From UBA1046 sp012511325 (GTDB taxonomy: Bacteria > Bacillota > Clostridia > Saccharofermentanales > DTU023): a stretch of DNA of 64,000 nt. The translations under genes were made by a program, and so were the position numbers. Within the stretch, counting starts at the first letter, position 1. The number at the start of each line of letters is the position of its first letter. The stretch spans positions 186,001-250,000 of the forward strand of contig JBMNJZ010000001.1 of assembly GCA_050951925.1 (NCBI GenBank). Reading direction: 5' to 3'. A model generated the notes under the pieces. The model did no database searches, was not told the origin of the DNA, and saw only the letters and a list, made by a program, of their open reading frames with translations. Shown in pieces: positions 33,887-43,304 of this stretch.

Positions 33887-35662
33887 CTATCTGCCTCCAA
33901 GATTAAGAGCTGACAGCTCCCGAGTCATTTGCGCATTCAGCTCGGCCGCGCGATCTGCGATCCGGTCTTCGGGTACCATCTTCAGACGCGCGAGCTCGTC
34001 CCGAACCGGCATTTCCTCCAGTTTGTGATACTGTACGCCATTCGCAAGCGCCTTCGCCGCTTCGTAATACCAGTTCATCAGCAATTCCAGCATCTGGTGC
34101 TGTTTCTCCAGCGAGGTAAAGGTATCAATCTCATCAAAGGAGTTCTGATGCAGGAAGTCTTCGCGCAAGGAGCGGGCTGCTTCCAGCTTCAGGCGATCAC
34201 TGTCGGAGAGGGCGTCGTGGCCGATCAGGCGGACAATCTCTTCCAGTTCGGATTCTTCTTGTAGTAACTTCAGCGCATCCTGGCGCAATTTACTCCAGCG
34301 CGGAGTGACATTTTCGTTCATCCAGCGGTCAATCTTATCGCTGTAGAGCGAATAACTGGTCAGCCAATTGATCGCCGGAAAGTGGCGCCTGTATGCCAGA
34401 GCTGAGTCCAAACTCCAGAAAACCTGCACAATTCTGAGCGTGGACTGCGCCACCGGGTCGGAGAGGTCGCCGCCGGGTGGCGAGACGGCGCCGATCGCAG
34501 TCAGGATGCCCAGGCGATCGTCACTGCCCTGACAGCGGACCATTCCGGCTCTTTCGTAAAAGTTGGCGAGCCTGGAACCCAGGTAGGCGGGATAACCTTC
34601 TTCGCCCGGCATTTCTTCCAGCCGGCCGGACATCTCGCGCAGAGCTTCAGCCCATCTCGAGGTGGAGTCCGCCATGATGGAAACCGAATATCCCATGTCG
34701 CGGAAATATTCGGCTATGGTGATGCCGGTATAGATGGAGGCTTCACGGGCGGCCACAGGCATATCCGAGGTATTGGCAATCAGGATGGTCCGCTTCATCA
34801 GGGGCTCGCCGGTCTTCGGATCATCGAGGCGCGGGAATTCATTGAGGACGTCTGTCATCTCATTGCCGCGCTCGCCGCAGCCGATATAGACTACGACATC
34901 AGCCTCGGCCCATTTGGCCAGCTGATGCTGGATTACGGTCTTGCCGCTGCCGAACGGCCCGGGTACAGCGGCTGTGCCGCCTTTGGCCACGGGGAAGAAA
35001 GTGTCTATAATGCGCTGACCCGTAATTAATGGTTCAAGCGGCGAAACTTTCTCTTTATAGGGACGGCCGATCCGCACAGGCCATTTTTGCATCAGGGACA
35101 GCTCATGCCTCACACCTTTGTCATCTTCCAGCAGTCCTATCGTATCGGCAACTGTATAGCGGCCGCTCTTGAGTTCAACAATCTTACCGCTCAAATTAGG
35201 GGGAACCATTATGCGGTGCGCCAGCAGCACGGTCTCCTGAACAATGCCCAGAACATCCCCGCCAATAACTGCGGCACCCGGTTCAAGCTCGGCTTCAAAC
35301 TCCCATTCTTGTTCGCGATCCAGAGCGTAAGCGAAAGCGCCGCGCGTAATATTGCTGCCCTCGGTCTCGACCAACTTGTCCAGAGGACGCTGGATACCGT
35401 CAAAGATACCGCTGATCAGGCCGGGTCCCAGCTCAACCGAAAGAGGTGAGCCGCGCGAGACTACTTCCTCGCCCGGACCAAGTCCCGCCGTCTCCTCATA
35501 GACCTGTATGGAAGCTTCATCACCGTGCATTTCGATGATTTCGCCAATCAGTTTTTTAGCGGATACTTCGACTACATCATACATTTCGGCATCGCGCATC
35601 CCCTTGGCTATAACCAGAGGACCTGACACCTTAATGATTTTGCCTCGACTTCGATTATCCAT
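33887..35662 (-). CDS. ntpA: V-type ATPase catalytic subunit A
   Basis: The ATP-hydrolysing subunit. It has the extra A-type insertion (about 110-190) and the P-loop GPFGSGKTV (about 233-241), Walker B region VVYIGCGERGNEM, and SIMADSTSRWAEALREMSGRLEEMPGEEGYPAYL, all near identity with the family. The 591-residue length is normal. It begins 15 bp after ntpG and ends 2 bp before ntpB. Confidence 0.96.
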   Translation of the reverse strand: MDNRSRGKIIKVSGPLVIAKGMRDAEMYDVVEVSAKKLIGEIIEMHGDEASIQVYEETAGLGPGEEVVSRGSPLSVELGPGLISGIFDGIQRPLDKLVETEGSNITRGAFAYALDREQEWEFEAELEPGAAVIGGDVLGIVQETVLLAHRIMVPPNLSGKIVELKSGRYTVADTIGLLEDDKGVRHELSLMQKWPVRIGRPYKEKVSPLEPLITGQRIIDTFFPVAKGGTAAVPGPFGSGKTVIQHQLAKWAEADVVVYIGCGERGNEMTDVLNEFPRLDDPKTGEPLMKRTILIANTSDMPVAAREASIYTGITIAEYFRDMGYSVSIMADSTSRWAEALREMSGRLEEMPGEEGYPAYLGSRLANFYERAGMVRCQGSDDRLGILTAIGAVSPPGGDLSDPVAQSTLRIVQVFWSLDSALAYRRHFPAINWLTSYSLYSDKIDRWMNENVTPRWSKLRQDALKLLQEESELEEIVRLIGHDALSDSDRLKLEAARSLREDFLHQNSFDEIDTFTSLEKQHQMLELLMNWYYEAAKALANGVQYHKLEEMPVRDELARLKMVPEDRIADRAAELNAQMTRELSALNLGGR

Positions 35663-35677
35663 CGGACCCTCCCAGAT

Positions 35678-36004
35678 TTATCTAATATCGCCCAGCAAGT
35701 CGATGCCTGTAGCTTTGCGCACCGCTCTTCTGAGCTGCTCTTTGCCAATATTGGTTTTTTCTTTAGCTGACGGTATCAGGATAATAGCCGGAATTCTGTG
35801 TTGGCGCCGCTCCTCGATAAAGCTTCGTACAGAGGAATCTATTGCCAGAGGTTCCGTCAGGAATACGATAGCGTATTCCTCATCTACCATCAGTTGAAGT
35901 GCTTCCAGCACTTCGGCCGGCTTTATCACCGGCTTCACAGTCATGCCGAGGGCACGGTAGCCGATAATGCTGTCAAGATCGCCGATTACGCCAACTTTAT
36001 GCAT
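35678..36004 (-). CDS. ntpG: V-type ATPase subunit F (NtpG)
   Basis: A 108-residue Rossmann-like small stalk subunit: HKVGVIGDLDSIIGYRALGM (2-21), then EEYAIVFLTEPLA and IPAIILIPSA. It binds subunit D in the central stalk. It lies between ntpC (3-bp gap) and ntpA, its usual place. Confidence 0.9.
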   Translation of the reverse strand: MHKVGVIGDLDSIIGYRALGMTVKPVIKPAEVLEALQLMVDEEYAIVFLTEPLAIDSSVRSFIEERRQHRIPAIILIPSAKEKTNIGKEQLRRAVRKATGIDLLGDIR

Positions 36005-36007
36005 CTG

Positions 36008-37039
36008 CTACCTCCAGTCCGGATAGCTGCTCCGCCGCAGCGTCTTGACCCGCGCCTCGGGCAGGTGATTCCGCAATGCCGATAGAGCTATGCGGATATT
36101 CTTCATTTCCATCTCGCGGCCGAACAGATACGCCAGGGTAATTTCAGGACCGTTCAAGCTCATGCCGCCTTCATATATATGTTGCATCAGAAGCTCATCC
36201 CCCGCGCTGCTGTAGGCAGAAGAAACACCCGGTTGGCCGTATTCTTCCACAAAGCCGGCCAGACTTCTGTAATTGCCGCGGAGCAGATACCATTTCAGTT
36301 CTCCGCTCCCCATGTCCAGAGCCGTTTTCAACCAGTCGTGGCTGAGTTCTCCTGCCGGCAGTAGGCTGTCCGCGAACAGCTTGGCGCCCAGATTCCTGAG
36401 CCTCGACCGCAATAGCGTCTCCAGATTGATCAGATCGCGCTTTAATGACAGCCATTCTGTCAGCCAGGCGTTTTTAAGTTCCGAAGCCTGTTCCAAAGCT
36501 CTCTGATGTAAGCCTTTATCAATGGTCAGATCAATTCTGGCAGCATCATAGCTGGCGGTATAGGCTGCTTCCGCCTCCCGCGCCAGAACGGGGATCCATT
36601 CCGGCAAGCGGCGGAAATCGTTTTCCTGAACTGCCCGGCTCAAATGCTCCGGATCGACCTGCGCCGGCTTAAGCATCAGATAACTGAGCTCCGCAAATGT
36701 CCGGGGATTCTCGGCTGCCAGCTTTTCTTTCAGCAGGGTTTTCAAATTCTGACCATCAGTAAAAGATAGCAGCAAGTCGCGATAGCGCTCGTCAGGAGCA
36801 ACCTCGGATAAAATTCGATCCAGTCTGATTTTTTCAGCCTCCAACGCCTGTTCGATTTCTCCCTGCTGGTAGCCATATTCCACCAGCACATGAGATAGGG
36901 CTTCTTCATCCGGAGCCAGGAACATACGGTCCTGACCCTCCCGCCCCATCAGACCCATCTCTAAAGCTCGGATGCGTCCGGTAGCATAGCGCCAGGGAGT
37001 GGATTTTTTGTAGTTTTTAGGCAATTTAGACATCTTCAA
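36008..37039 (-). CDS. ntpC: V-type ATPase subunit C
   Basis: The funnel-shaped subunit connecting the central stalk to the membrane rotor (called d in eukaryotes). Family hallmarks: YATGRIRALEMGLMGREGQDRM near the N-terminus, and EITLAYLFGREMEMKNIRIAL near the C-terminus. 343 residues is normal. It overlaps ntpE by 4 bp. Confidence 0.92.
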   Translation of the reverse strand: MKMSKLPKNYKKSTPWRYATGRIRALEMGLMGREGQDRMFLAPDEEALSHVLVEYGYQQGEIEQALEAEKIRLDRILSEVAPDERYRDLLLSFTDGQNLKTLLKEKLAAENPRTFAELSYLMLKPAQVDPEHLSRAVQENDFRRLPEWIPVLAREAEAAYTASYDAARIDLTIDKGLHQRALEQASELKNAWLTEWLSLKRDLINLETLLRSRLRNLGAKLFADSLLPAGELSHDWLKTALDMGSGELKWYLLRGNYRSLAGFVEEYGQPGVSSAYSSAGDELLMQHIYEGGMSLNGPEITLAYLFGREMEMKNIRIALSALRNHLPEARVKTLRRSSYPDWR

Positions 37040-37617
37040 TCTTTCTCAAGCAACTCTGCCGCCAGTTGAGCTAGCTCTGCTCTTGAGTTGCGAATAGCCA
37101 GATCATAAGTGAGATTATCCTCAATCCTACCTTGTCGGACCACAAGCCCGGCTCTAAAATTCCCGGCGGCCGAAGCTAAGGTGAATTTGTCGCCTAATTG
37201 TCCGAGCAAGGACGGACCCAGTTCCTGATCCACTTCCGGCAACATAATCTCGCCACCTGTCAGCTCTCTTGACTTGATCATCTGAAGATAGCGATCAACT
37301 TTCTCCTCGGCAGGATCAGATGCCAGTTTATCAAGAGCCGCCTCGATCAGATCCTCGACCTGAAGTTGCCGTTTCTGGAGATTGTCTTTTCTATGCTCCG
37401 AACGAACCAGACTTTCCCCGCGCGCCAGTATATTAGCAGCATCCTCCTTGGTCCGGGTACGGCTATTTTCCAGAATTTCGTCGGCGGTAGTTTCAGCGGC
37501 GGCAATCATACCCGTTGCTTTCTCTTCCGCTTCCGCTTCAATTCGGGCAGCGGTTGCTCGGGCATCGGCAATAATACGGGCAATAATCTTGTCAAGACCT
37601 TCCATAGGCTGATCCAC
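37036..37617 (-). CDS. ntpE: V-type ATPase subunit E (peripheral stalk)
   Basis: A peripheral stalk protein. The first ~110 residues are an Ala/Glu/Arg-rich coiled coil (DARATAARIEAEAEEKATGM...), and the C-terminal domain has GGIVV-like FRAGLVVRQGRIEDNLTYD (about 153-171). The listed GTG start overlaps the ntpK stop by one base (TAGTG). An ATG four codons later (37605) is also possible. It overlaps ntpC by 4 bp. Confidence 0.9.
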   Translation of the reverse strand: MDQPMEGLDKIIARIIADARATAARIEAEAEEKATGMIAAAETTADEILENSRTRTKEDAANILARGESLVRSEHRKDNLQKRQLQVEDLIEAALDKLASDPAEEKVDRYLQMIKSRELTGGEIMLPEVDQELGPSLLGQLGDKFTLASAAGNFRAGLVVRQGRIEDNLTYDLAIRNSRAELAQLAAELLEKD

Positions 37618-38096
37618 TACTTGATATTGAGCACTGCGAGTACAGTAGCCAGTAAGGCGAGAATCGCATAAGTCTCAACCATGGCAGCCAGAATAATCCC
37701 CTTGGCCTGCTCATCTGGTCTTTGCGCGATCAGCGCGATGCCTGCTTCGGAAACCTTCCCCTGATATATGGCGGAGAAGTAGCCAACAAGAGTGATGGGC
37801 ATCGCTGCCAGAAAATACAGGAGACCGGTCTGCCAGCTGATAGCATAATTACCGGCCATGAGGCCGGATGCGCTCATAATCATGAACCAGCTCAAAAGTC
37901 CGTAGATACCCTGTGTGCCGGGCAAGGCCTGCAAAATCAGCATCTTTCCGAATTTTTCGGGATCTTCAGTTAGGACACCGGCGGCAACTTCGCCTACACT
38001 ACCTACGGCCTTGGCGGATCCTATGCCGGGTAGAGCCGCAGCCAAGCTTGCCCCCAATATAGTAAGTCCCGGTCCGATCAATTCTGCAAAACTCAT
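37617..38096 (-). CDS. ntpK: V-type ATPase proteolipid K with Na+-site residues
   Basis: The 159-residue rotor-ring subunit with four membrane helices made of two fused hairpins. The ATG at 38096 follows GGAGG by 6 bp; an in-frame ATG at 38108 precedes that site. Helix 2 has LPGTQGIYG (T61, Q62), helix 3 YQGK (Q112) and helix 4 AAMVETYAIL (E141). These match the Na+ ligands of E. hirae NtpK (T64, Q65, Q110, E139), so Na+ rather than H+ is the likely ion. Three palindromes lie in the 139-bp gap upstream. Confidence 0.93.
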   Translation of the reverse strand: MSFAELIGPGLTILGASLAAALPGIGSAKAVGSVGEVAAGVLTEDPEKFGKMLILQALPGTQGIYGLLSWFMIMSASGLMAGNYAISWQTGLLYFLAAMPITLVGYFSAIYQGKVSEAGIALIAQRPDEQAKGIILAAMVETYAILALLATVLAVLNIK

Positions 38097-38122
38097 AATT
38101 TCCTCCATCTATGTCTTTCTCA

Positions 38123-38219
38123 ATCCGGTTTTCGCCGGATCTTTATTGAAATTATTTACAGCGTCTCGGCGCTGTTTATTATTTATTGTCTATCGCAATC
38201 CCAGGCGATAATTATCGCC
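38123..38219 (-). repeat. Three hairpin palindromes between ntpI and ntpK
   Basis: GGCGATAATTATCGCC (38204-38219) is a perfect 16-bp palindrome; ACAGCG/CGCTGT (38158-38175) and ATCCGG/CCGGAT (38123-38140) are perfect 6-bp stems with 6-nt loops. They stand just upstream of ntpK's ribosome site and have no U-run, so processing or stabilisation of the ntpK message is more likely than termination. Confidence 0.5.
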
Positions 38220-38234
38220 CTCCGGCGGCTGCCG

Positions 38235-40220
38235 TTAAGCAGCCCCCTGCTGCCGTTCTTGTTCTGCTTCATTCCTAATGCTGTAATATTTGGTTTTGCG
38301 CCGCAACGGTTTAAAGAACTGCCCGCCGCCCCCGAAGAATTTACCGAACATCTCAACATATTGGAGACGGCTGGCATGGACATAGGCAGACAAGCCGGAC
38401 AAGGCAAGGTTCAAAGTATGCCCCAACAAACCGACCACAACAAACATAATATAGCCGATCGGGGTAGGGCCGAGCAGGAAGCCCAATTTGTTCACAACAA
38501 TGGCAATGACGCTGGTAGCCAACACCAAGGCCAGAATACGCGTGTAAGACAGAATGTCACCTAGAAAACCGGTCACATCGTATAGAGATACAATACCTTT
38601 GAAAAGGCGCACGATCGGGTTTTTGGCCTCTCGTCCGCCGAACAAGACCACAACGGCTGCACCGGCCAGTGCCAGATAAATGCCGATACTGCTGCTAATG
38701 TCTGAAGCGGCGCCCAGAGCTCCGGTAGTACCGCCGGCATAGAGCAACAGTCCGCCGACAATCATATACCAGGGCACAACATCCAATAAGCCGCCCAGCA
38801 GATCACCCTGCAGACGGGCATTCTTAATCTGCAGGCCCATGCCGAAGAACAGATGCACTACACCGAACAGCATGCTGAAAATCATCAGCTTCATAGCATC
38901 TTCCATCGGATCAAACCAGAGGGCAGGGAAATTAATGCGGCCCTCTGACACAACTGTCAGCATATCGCCAAAGAAACCGCCGAAGACAGCGCCCCAGACT
39001 ACCGAAGAAATGCCACTGATAAAGAGCATCTTCGTCATCTCCTGCAACTCGCCTTTAACTTTAAATTTCCAGAGCAACAAGGCGCAAAGGCCGACCAAAG
39101 CAAGGCCATAGCCGACATCTGACAACATCATGCCGAACAAAAGCATATAGAACGGGGCCATCACAGGTGTGGGGTCAGCTTCTTCCGCATTGGGAGCGCC
39201 GAACATGGCCAAAATAATCTCAAAATTCCGGTTCAGAGGATTATTCTTCAATTTGATCGGATAATTTTCCGATTTTTGACCGGCTACGCAGGAAATCGCA
39301 ACATCATGCTCAGCTTGAAGTGTTTTGATCAAGTCTGCCGTTTGTTCGTGCGGCACCCAACCTCTGAGCCAGAATGTAGAGGCGGATCCCGAGAGGTCAG
39401 CTGCTGCTGAATCTCTCTCCAGCAGAACACGATAATAGTCTTCCAGCAGCCAAAACGACGAGCGTTTTTCTGCCAGCTGAGACAATTGCTCAAAAATATG
39501 CTTCAATTCCGTTTCCGCATCATCGATTCGGCTCTGCAGGGCGGAAATAATCTTATTAGGCCTATCGGTGCGCAGCGCTGCCGGTACGGCATGGAAATCG
39601 GCAGCTTGAATCAGCAATCTGGAATGCGCGGCTTCTTCGCGCAACATAATAATCACAGCCAGAATTCCAGTCTCAACAGTGCGCAAGCGGATAATCTGAG
39701 TTTCAGGAGCATCTTCAGCCAGTTGTGTTTCCAGCTTTTCCAGCTCAATCGGATCGGAGAAAATGCCATAGCTGATCTCCGTTCTTTGCGTACCGGACAC
39801 AGAGAGATCAAGGGCAAGATCCTGCCAGCAGGAAATCTGATTATAGCTCTCCTGCAAAGAGATAAGATCCTGTTTGCGGCCGGCTTCCGCGGAGACAAGC
39901 TTCTCCCACTGCTCCAGTTCTTCCAATGTCCCGGCCTCGGCCGCTGCCGAAACCATGAACTCGCTTTCGCTAATATCGACCTTGCTTTTGAATAGGCTGC
40001 CTTTCTGAAGCGGGAAACGCCTGTCCATCTGTAAAGTCGCCATCTCCAGGCGGCTCAGACACTGCTCCAACTCCATCCTGTCAGCAGTAGAAACCGACTC
40101 GGTCTCGTCCTCGCGGGATATAATCTCCAGCACACCAGTGCGCATCAAGGTATCCAGGACGGCATTGCGGTCAGAAGCCAGGCCTACGACCGTTATTTTG
40201 TCCATCTCAACGATTGCCAA
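38235..40220 (-). CDS. ntpI: V-type ATPase membrane subunit I (a subunit)
   Basis: The static membrane subunit beside the rotor ring. Residues ~1-330 form the helical cytoplasmic domain (opening AIVEMDKITVVGLASDRNAVL), followed by about eight membrane segments (from PFYMLLFGMMLSDVGYGL near 353). The conserved late helices DILSYTRILALVLATSVIA (about 557-575) and GHTLNLALSGLSAYVHASRLQYVEMFGKFF carry the essential arginine region. 661 residues is normal. It overlaps ntpF by 14 bp. Confidence 0.95.
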   Translation of the reverse strand: MAIVEMDKITVVGLASDRNAVLDTLMRTGVLEIISREDETESVSTADRMELEQCLSRLEMATLQMDRRFPLQKGSLFKSKVDISESEFMVSAAAEAGTLEELEQWEKLVSAEAGRKQDLISLQESYNQISCWQDLALDLSVSGTQRTEISYGIFSDPIELEKLETQLAEDAPETQIIRLRTVETGILAVIIMLREEAAHSRLLIQAADFHAVPAALRTDRPNKIISALQSRIDDAETELKHIFEQLSQLAEKRSSFWLLEDYYRVLLERDSAAADLSGSASTFWLRGWVPHEQTADLIKTLQAEHDVAISCVAGQKSENYPIKLKNNPLNRNFEIILAMFGAPNAEEADPTPVMAPFYMLLFGMMLSDVGYGLALVGLCALLLWKFKVKGELQEMTKMLFISGISSVVWGAVFGGFFGDMLTVVSEGRINFPALWFDPMEDAMKLMIFSMLFGVVHLFFGMGLQIKNARLQGDLLGGLLDVVPWYMIVGGLLLYAGGTTGALGAASDISSSIGIYLALAGAAVVVLFGGREAKNPIVRLFKGIVSLYDVTGFLGDILSYTRILALVLATSVIAIVVNKLGFLLGPTPIGYIMFVVVGLLGHTLNLALSGLSAYVHASRLQYVEMFGKFFGGGGQFFKPLRRKTKYYSIRNEAEQERQQGAA

Positions 40221-40527
40221 TAAGATTCACGATCCTTTCTGACAATTCAGCAATAGCTTCGGCTTTCAACGCCGCAGGCAGATCAGCCCGGGCAGACCGG
40301 CGATCCTCTTCCAGCTGTTCCAACATAGATTTATACGCAGCCTCAGCTTGAGACAGCTCTTCCTGCCGCTCAGATCCGGCCTGTGCGCCGGCAGCGGCAA
40401 TGATCTCATCCGCTCTGCGCAAGGCCTCACTGTTGATCTCAGAGGCTTTATGCTCAGCATCAGCAATAATAGTTTCCGCCTCCGCCTCGGCTTGTTTAAT
40501 TGCTTCTAAAAACTGTTCTGAGGCCAC
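40207..40527 (-). CDS. ntpF: V-type ATPase subunit G-like (NtpF), peripheral stalk
   Basis: A 106-residue Ala/Glu-rich coiled-coil protein (AIKQAEAEAETIIADAEHKA...), the partner of NtpE in the peripheral stalk. It starts at GTG 40527 with GGAGG 7-8 bp upstream. It is first in the operon, as in E. hirae ntpFIKECGABD. The 260 bp before it are AT-rich and hold the likely operon promoter, but I cannot fix its -35. Confidence 0.85.
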   Translation of the reverse strand: MASEQFLEAIKQAEAEAETIIADAEHKASEINSEALRRADEIIAAAGAQAGSERQEELSQAEAAYKSMLEQLEEDRRSARADLPAALKAEAIAELSERIVNLIGNR

Positions 40528-40787
40528 TTTGCTTCCTCCATTTCTACCGGGTCAAAAGCTGTCAGATCTAGTCTGTCGTTCCCTGACACAAAATCAATTC
40601 TGAATAAACGATATTCTAACATACAACTGAGAGTTTGTGATTCATATATAAGTTAATTTGAGTCAATATAAGATAATATGAATCAATAAACAACTAATCC
40701 CGCCCAATCCGCAGCAAATATGGTCGTCAAGCGCAAATTAACAGCCGTAAAACCCCAGGCCGGAAGATAAATTGAGATATAACCAGA

Positions 40788-42080
40788 CTAAATCCAGAGA
40801 CTTTTGTCCGTCATCAGCCAATCGTGAACAATTATCGGCACCGATTTGGTTTCAGGAGTGAAGACCCAGGTGCCGGACTTATTAGCCTGGCGGAAATTCT
40901 TGCCATAGCTTGCATAAAGGCCGGTCTGTCCGCTGCGGGGAAAGCTTAGTTCATCCTCCGGGATCTTCTGCCCGGCCGCGGGCGTAAACCGAAGCCTGGT
41001 CTGATCAAGCGAAATCGTGCCCGCAACAGCGGGCTCGGCTGATTGGCCTTCACGCCTGGTAACATAGGCAGCAAAAGTCAGAACCGTATCCGGCTTAGTC
41101 GCAAATAAGGTTGCCAATTGTTCTTGCTGCCACTGATGCCAGCTGCCGGGCCGATCGAAAAACGGCGCTCCGGCCGCCTCGCCGGGAATGAAGAAACCGT
41201 CCAGCCCAAGCCGCAGCTCCCAGCCGCAATGACGACAAACCAGAGTCCGTCCCGTGCTCTCTATCGCTTGCATTTGGAGGCAAGCAGGGCAATGGTGCAG
41301 AATACTTTCCAGACCATCTGCCGGTCTGCGAGTCAGATATTTCCCTGGTTTTTTGCGCGACAGTTGAAAATCATAGTCGGAGACATTAAGCGCTGCTTTG
41401 ACTTTAAGGTGGATTTCCTCAGCAGTCATTTGCTTGACTTCCTCAGCTGTCAGGATAATATCGCTACTGACAGTTATCTTGCCCGGTCTGACAAAGGTCG
41501 TCGACCAACGCGGCCAAGCCAGATAAGCGCCCCGGAATATCACTGCGCCGACTGCGACACCGGCTCTTTTAACCAGACGGGAGAACTGCGGATCCAGATA
41601 GTTGGGATCACCATTGACCGAGCGCTGACCCTCAGGGAAAATCATAATCTTCCTGCCCTTTTGCAGCGCCCTGATCAGAAGCATCACAGTCCTGACGTCA
41701 GGTTGAAACTGCTTCTTGGGAATGACTCTCAGATACTCGAGAAATTTTTCCGTCTTTTTGTTATAGATGAAGTCTCCGCTTACGAAGTGCATACGCTTCC
41801 AACCGGCGCCGACAATCGCTAAGGGAGCATCCAGATAACTGCCATGATTTCCGATTATAATCATAGCTCCCTGATGACGCCTAAAATTGCGGCTTCTGCA
41901 ATAACTGGCTCTGAACAGGATTTTGGATACAAGCCAGCAAACTATATAAGCTGCGCCATAGACCAGAGCATTGGGCGCCTTGGACACATCTTTCCGAGTC
42001 TTATTATCGACTGTCATGGTTTTGGATGTTTTGCTGACGCCGTTAGAATCGGTTTTTTTAGTCTCATTATCCGCTGGCAT
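40788..42080 (-). CDS. PlsC-like acyltransferase with C-terminal zinc ribbon
   Basis: The N-terminal half is a lysophospholipid acyltransferase domain: NHGSYLDAP (HX4D catalytic motif) and FPEGQRSVNGD (acceptor binding), so it probably acylates lysophosphatidic acid or a related lipid. The second half adds a zinc ribbon (HHCPACLQM ... LVCRHCGWELRLG) and a beta-rich tail not found in typical PlsC. I start at ATG 42080, 8 bp after GGAGG; an upstream TTG at 42104 would precede that site. The tail may bind nucleotides, DNA or another protein; function unknown. Confidence 0.8.
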   Translation of the reverse strand: MPADNETKKTDSNGVSKTSKTMTVDNKTRKDVSKAPNALVYGAAYIVCWLVSKILFRASYCRSRNFRRHQGAMIIIGNHGSYLDAPLAIVGAGWKRMHFVSGDFIYNKKTEKFLEYLRVIPKKQFQPDVRTVMLLIRALQKGRKIMIFPEGQRSVNGDPNYLDPQFSRLVKRAGVAVGAVIFRGAYLAWPRWSTTFVRPGKITVSSDIILTAEEVKQMTAEEIHLKVKAALNVSDYDFQLSRKKPGKYLTRRPADGLESILHHCPACLQMQAIESTGRTLVCRHCGWELRLGLDGFFIPGEAAGAPFFDRPGSWHQWQQEQLATLFATKPDTVLTFAAYVTRREGQSAEPAVAGTISLDQTRLRFTPAAGQKIPEDELSFPRSGQTGLYASYGKNFRQANKSGTWVFTPETKSVPIIVHDWLMTDKSLWI

Positions 42081-42181
42081 GCCTATATCCTCCACATGGT
42101 TCAAGTCTAATTTCGCAATCTTGTCACAATTTATACCACAATTAAGGGTAATATAATCTCTGGACAGAAGAAAGGGACCTT

Positions 42182-43189
42182 ATGGCAAGATATTGTTTCT
42201 ATTGCGGCAAGGAATTGGCCGACGAAGAAAAATGCCGCTGTCGCGAGCAAGCTTACTACGCCCATATAGCTACCGACTCCGGGCAGTCCGAAAGCCGGTC
42301 TGAAAGCCGCAGCTCAGGATCAAATCGGCAAAGCAGCTATCAAGGCAGCCATGCGCAGCAGAGTAGCTCCTCCGATAGTTCCCGGCAGAAAGGTTATTAC
42401 TCGTCAGGCTCCGGTCAGAGTGGCGCCGGCGGTTACAGTCAACGAGATTCATACGGCTATAGCCGTCAAGACAGCAGCAATAGTCGCAGACACTCCGGCT
42501 TTAGCAGCCTGTTCAGCCGTCTGCATAGGAGAAGAGCCTGGCCCAGCGGCGGCGCTGCCGCTTCTTCTGTGCCCGGCGCTGTTTTCGGTATCACCGGCTG
42601 GATTACCGCCCCGGCAGACAAGATTAGAACCGAAGCTCTTAACCCCAAGCGCAATCGGATCGCACCCGTGCCACTAGCTCTGAATCTGATCTTTCTTATG
42701 CTTTGGTTTGCTTTTTTCTATTACCGCATCGCCCATTCGCTATCCCTATTCAATTCAAGTATTGCCAGCCCTGAGATCAGCCGTCTTTTGCTTTACTCAT
42801 TGCTGATCTCCCTCTTTCTCTGTCTGATGGAAGTATTCCTAATCTGGCTGCTGCTCAAATTGATGGCCAAGCTGACTGTCACTTATCTGGATGTTTTGCG
42901 TCGCAGCCGTTCCGCCTTCATCTATCTGCTACTCTTCGTCCTTCTGGCTCTAGGCAGCGTCTCTACCATACCCATGACCAGCCTGGCCGTGGTCATCTCC
43001 GGCTTTTTCTTTGCCATCTATGTCCACATCCGCACCCTGGTCTATACCTACAAATTGAGCGGCAATATGCAGCTGCGCCTGATGGTCTTCACTATGATCC
43101 TGTTCGCTGCCCTCTTTGCTTTGGTCGAGCGTCTGATCCCCATCCTGATCAGGGTCGCCGTCGTGACCCCAAACAATTCCATCGTGTAG
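42182..43189 (+). CDS. Zinc-ribbon multi-pass membrane protein, unknown
   Basis: It opens with MARYCFYCGKELADEEKCRC (C5, C8, C18, C20), a zinc-ribbon-like motif. Residues ~30-125 are a Ser/Gln/Gly/Tyr-rich disordered stretch, and ~155-325 contain about five membrane helices reminiscent of Yip1-like membrane domains. It is divergent from the PlsC-like gene, with 101 bp between starts. No family assigned. The low-complexity region is GC-rich and may be length-variable. Confidence 0.65.
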   Translation: MARYCFYCGKELADEEKCRCREQAYYAHIATDSGQSESRSESRSSGSNRQSSYQGSHAQQSSSSDSSRQKGYYSSGSGQSGAGGYSQRDSYGYSRQDSSNSRRHSGFSSLFSRLHRRRAWPSGGAAASSVPGAVFGITGWITAPADKIRTEALNPKRNRIAPVPLALNLIFLMLWFAFFYYRIAHSLSLFNSSIASPEISRLLLYSLLISLFLCLMEVFLIWLLLKLMAKLTVTYLDVLRRSRSAFIYLLLFVLLALGSVSTIPMTSLAVVISGFFFAIYVHIRTLVYTYKLSGNMQLRLMVFTMILFAALFALVERLIPILIRVAVVTPNNSIV

Positions 43190-43234
43190 TCAGTATATTC
43201 AAGCACAATACGCGCCCTATCCCATAACACAGAA

Positions 43235-43269
43235 AATGGGGAGCGCCTCATCTTGAGACGGCCCCCATT
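43235..43269 (-). terminator. Terminator of the second LPXTG gene
   Basis: AATGGGG (43235-43241) pairs with CCCCATT (43263-43269). On the minus strand the stem ends in CCCCATTTTC. It lies 36 bp after the gene's stop. Confidence 0.6.
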
Positions 43270-43304
43270 ATCGCTTGCTATTTATAATAACAGTCGGCTT
43301 TGAT

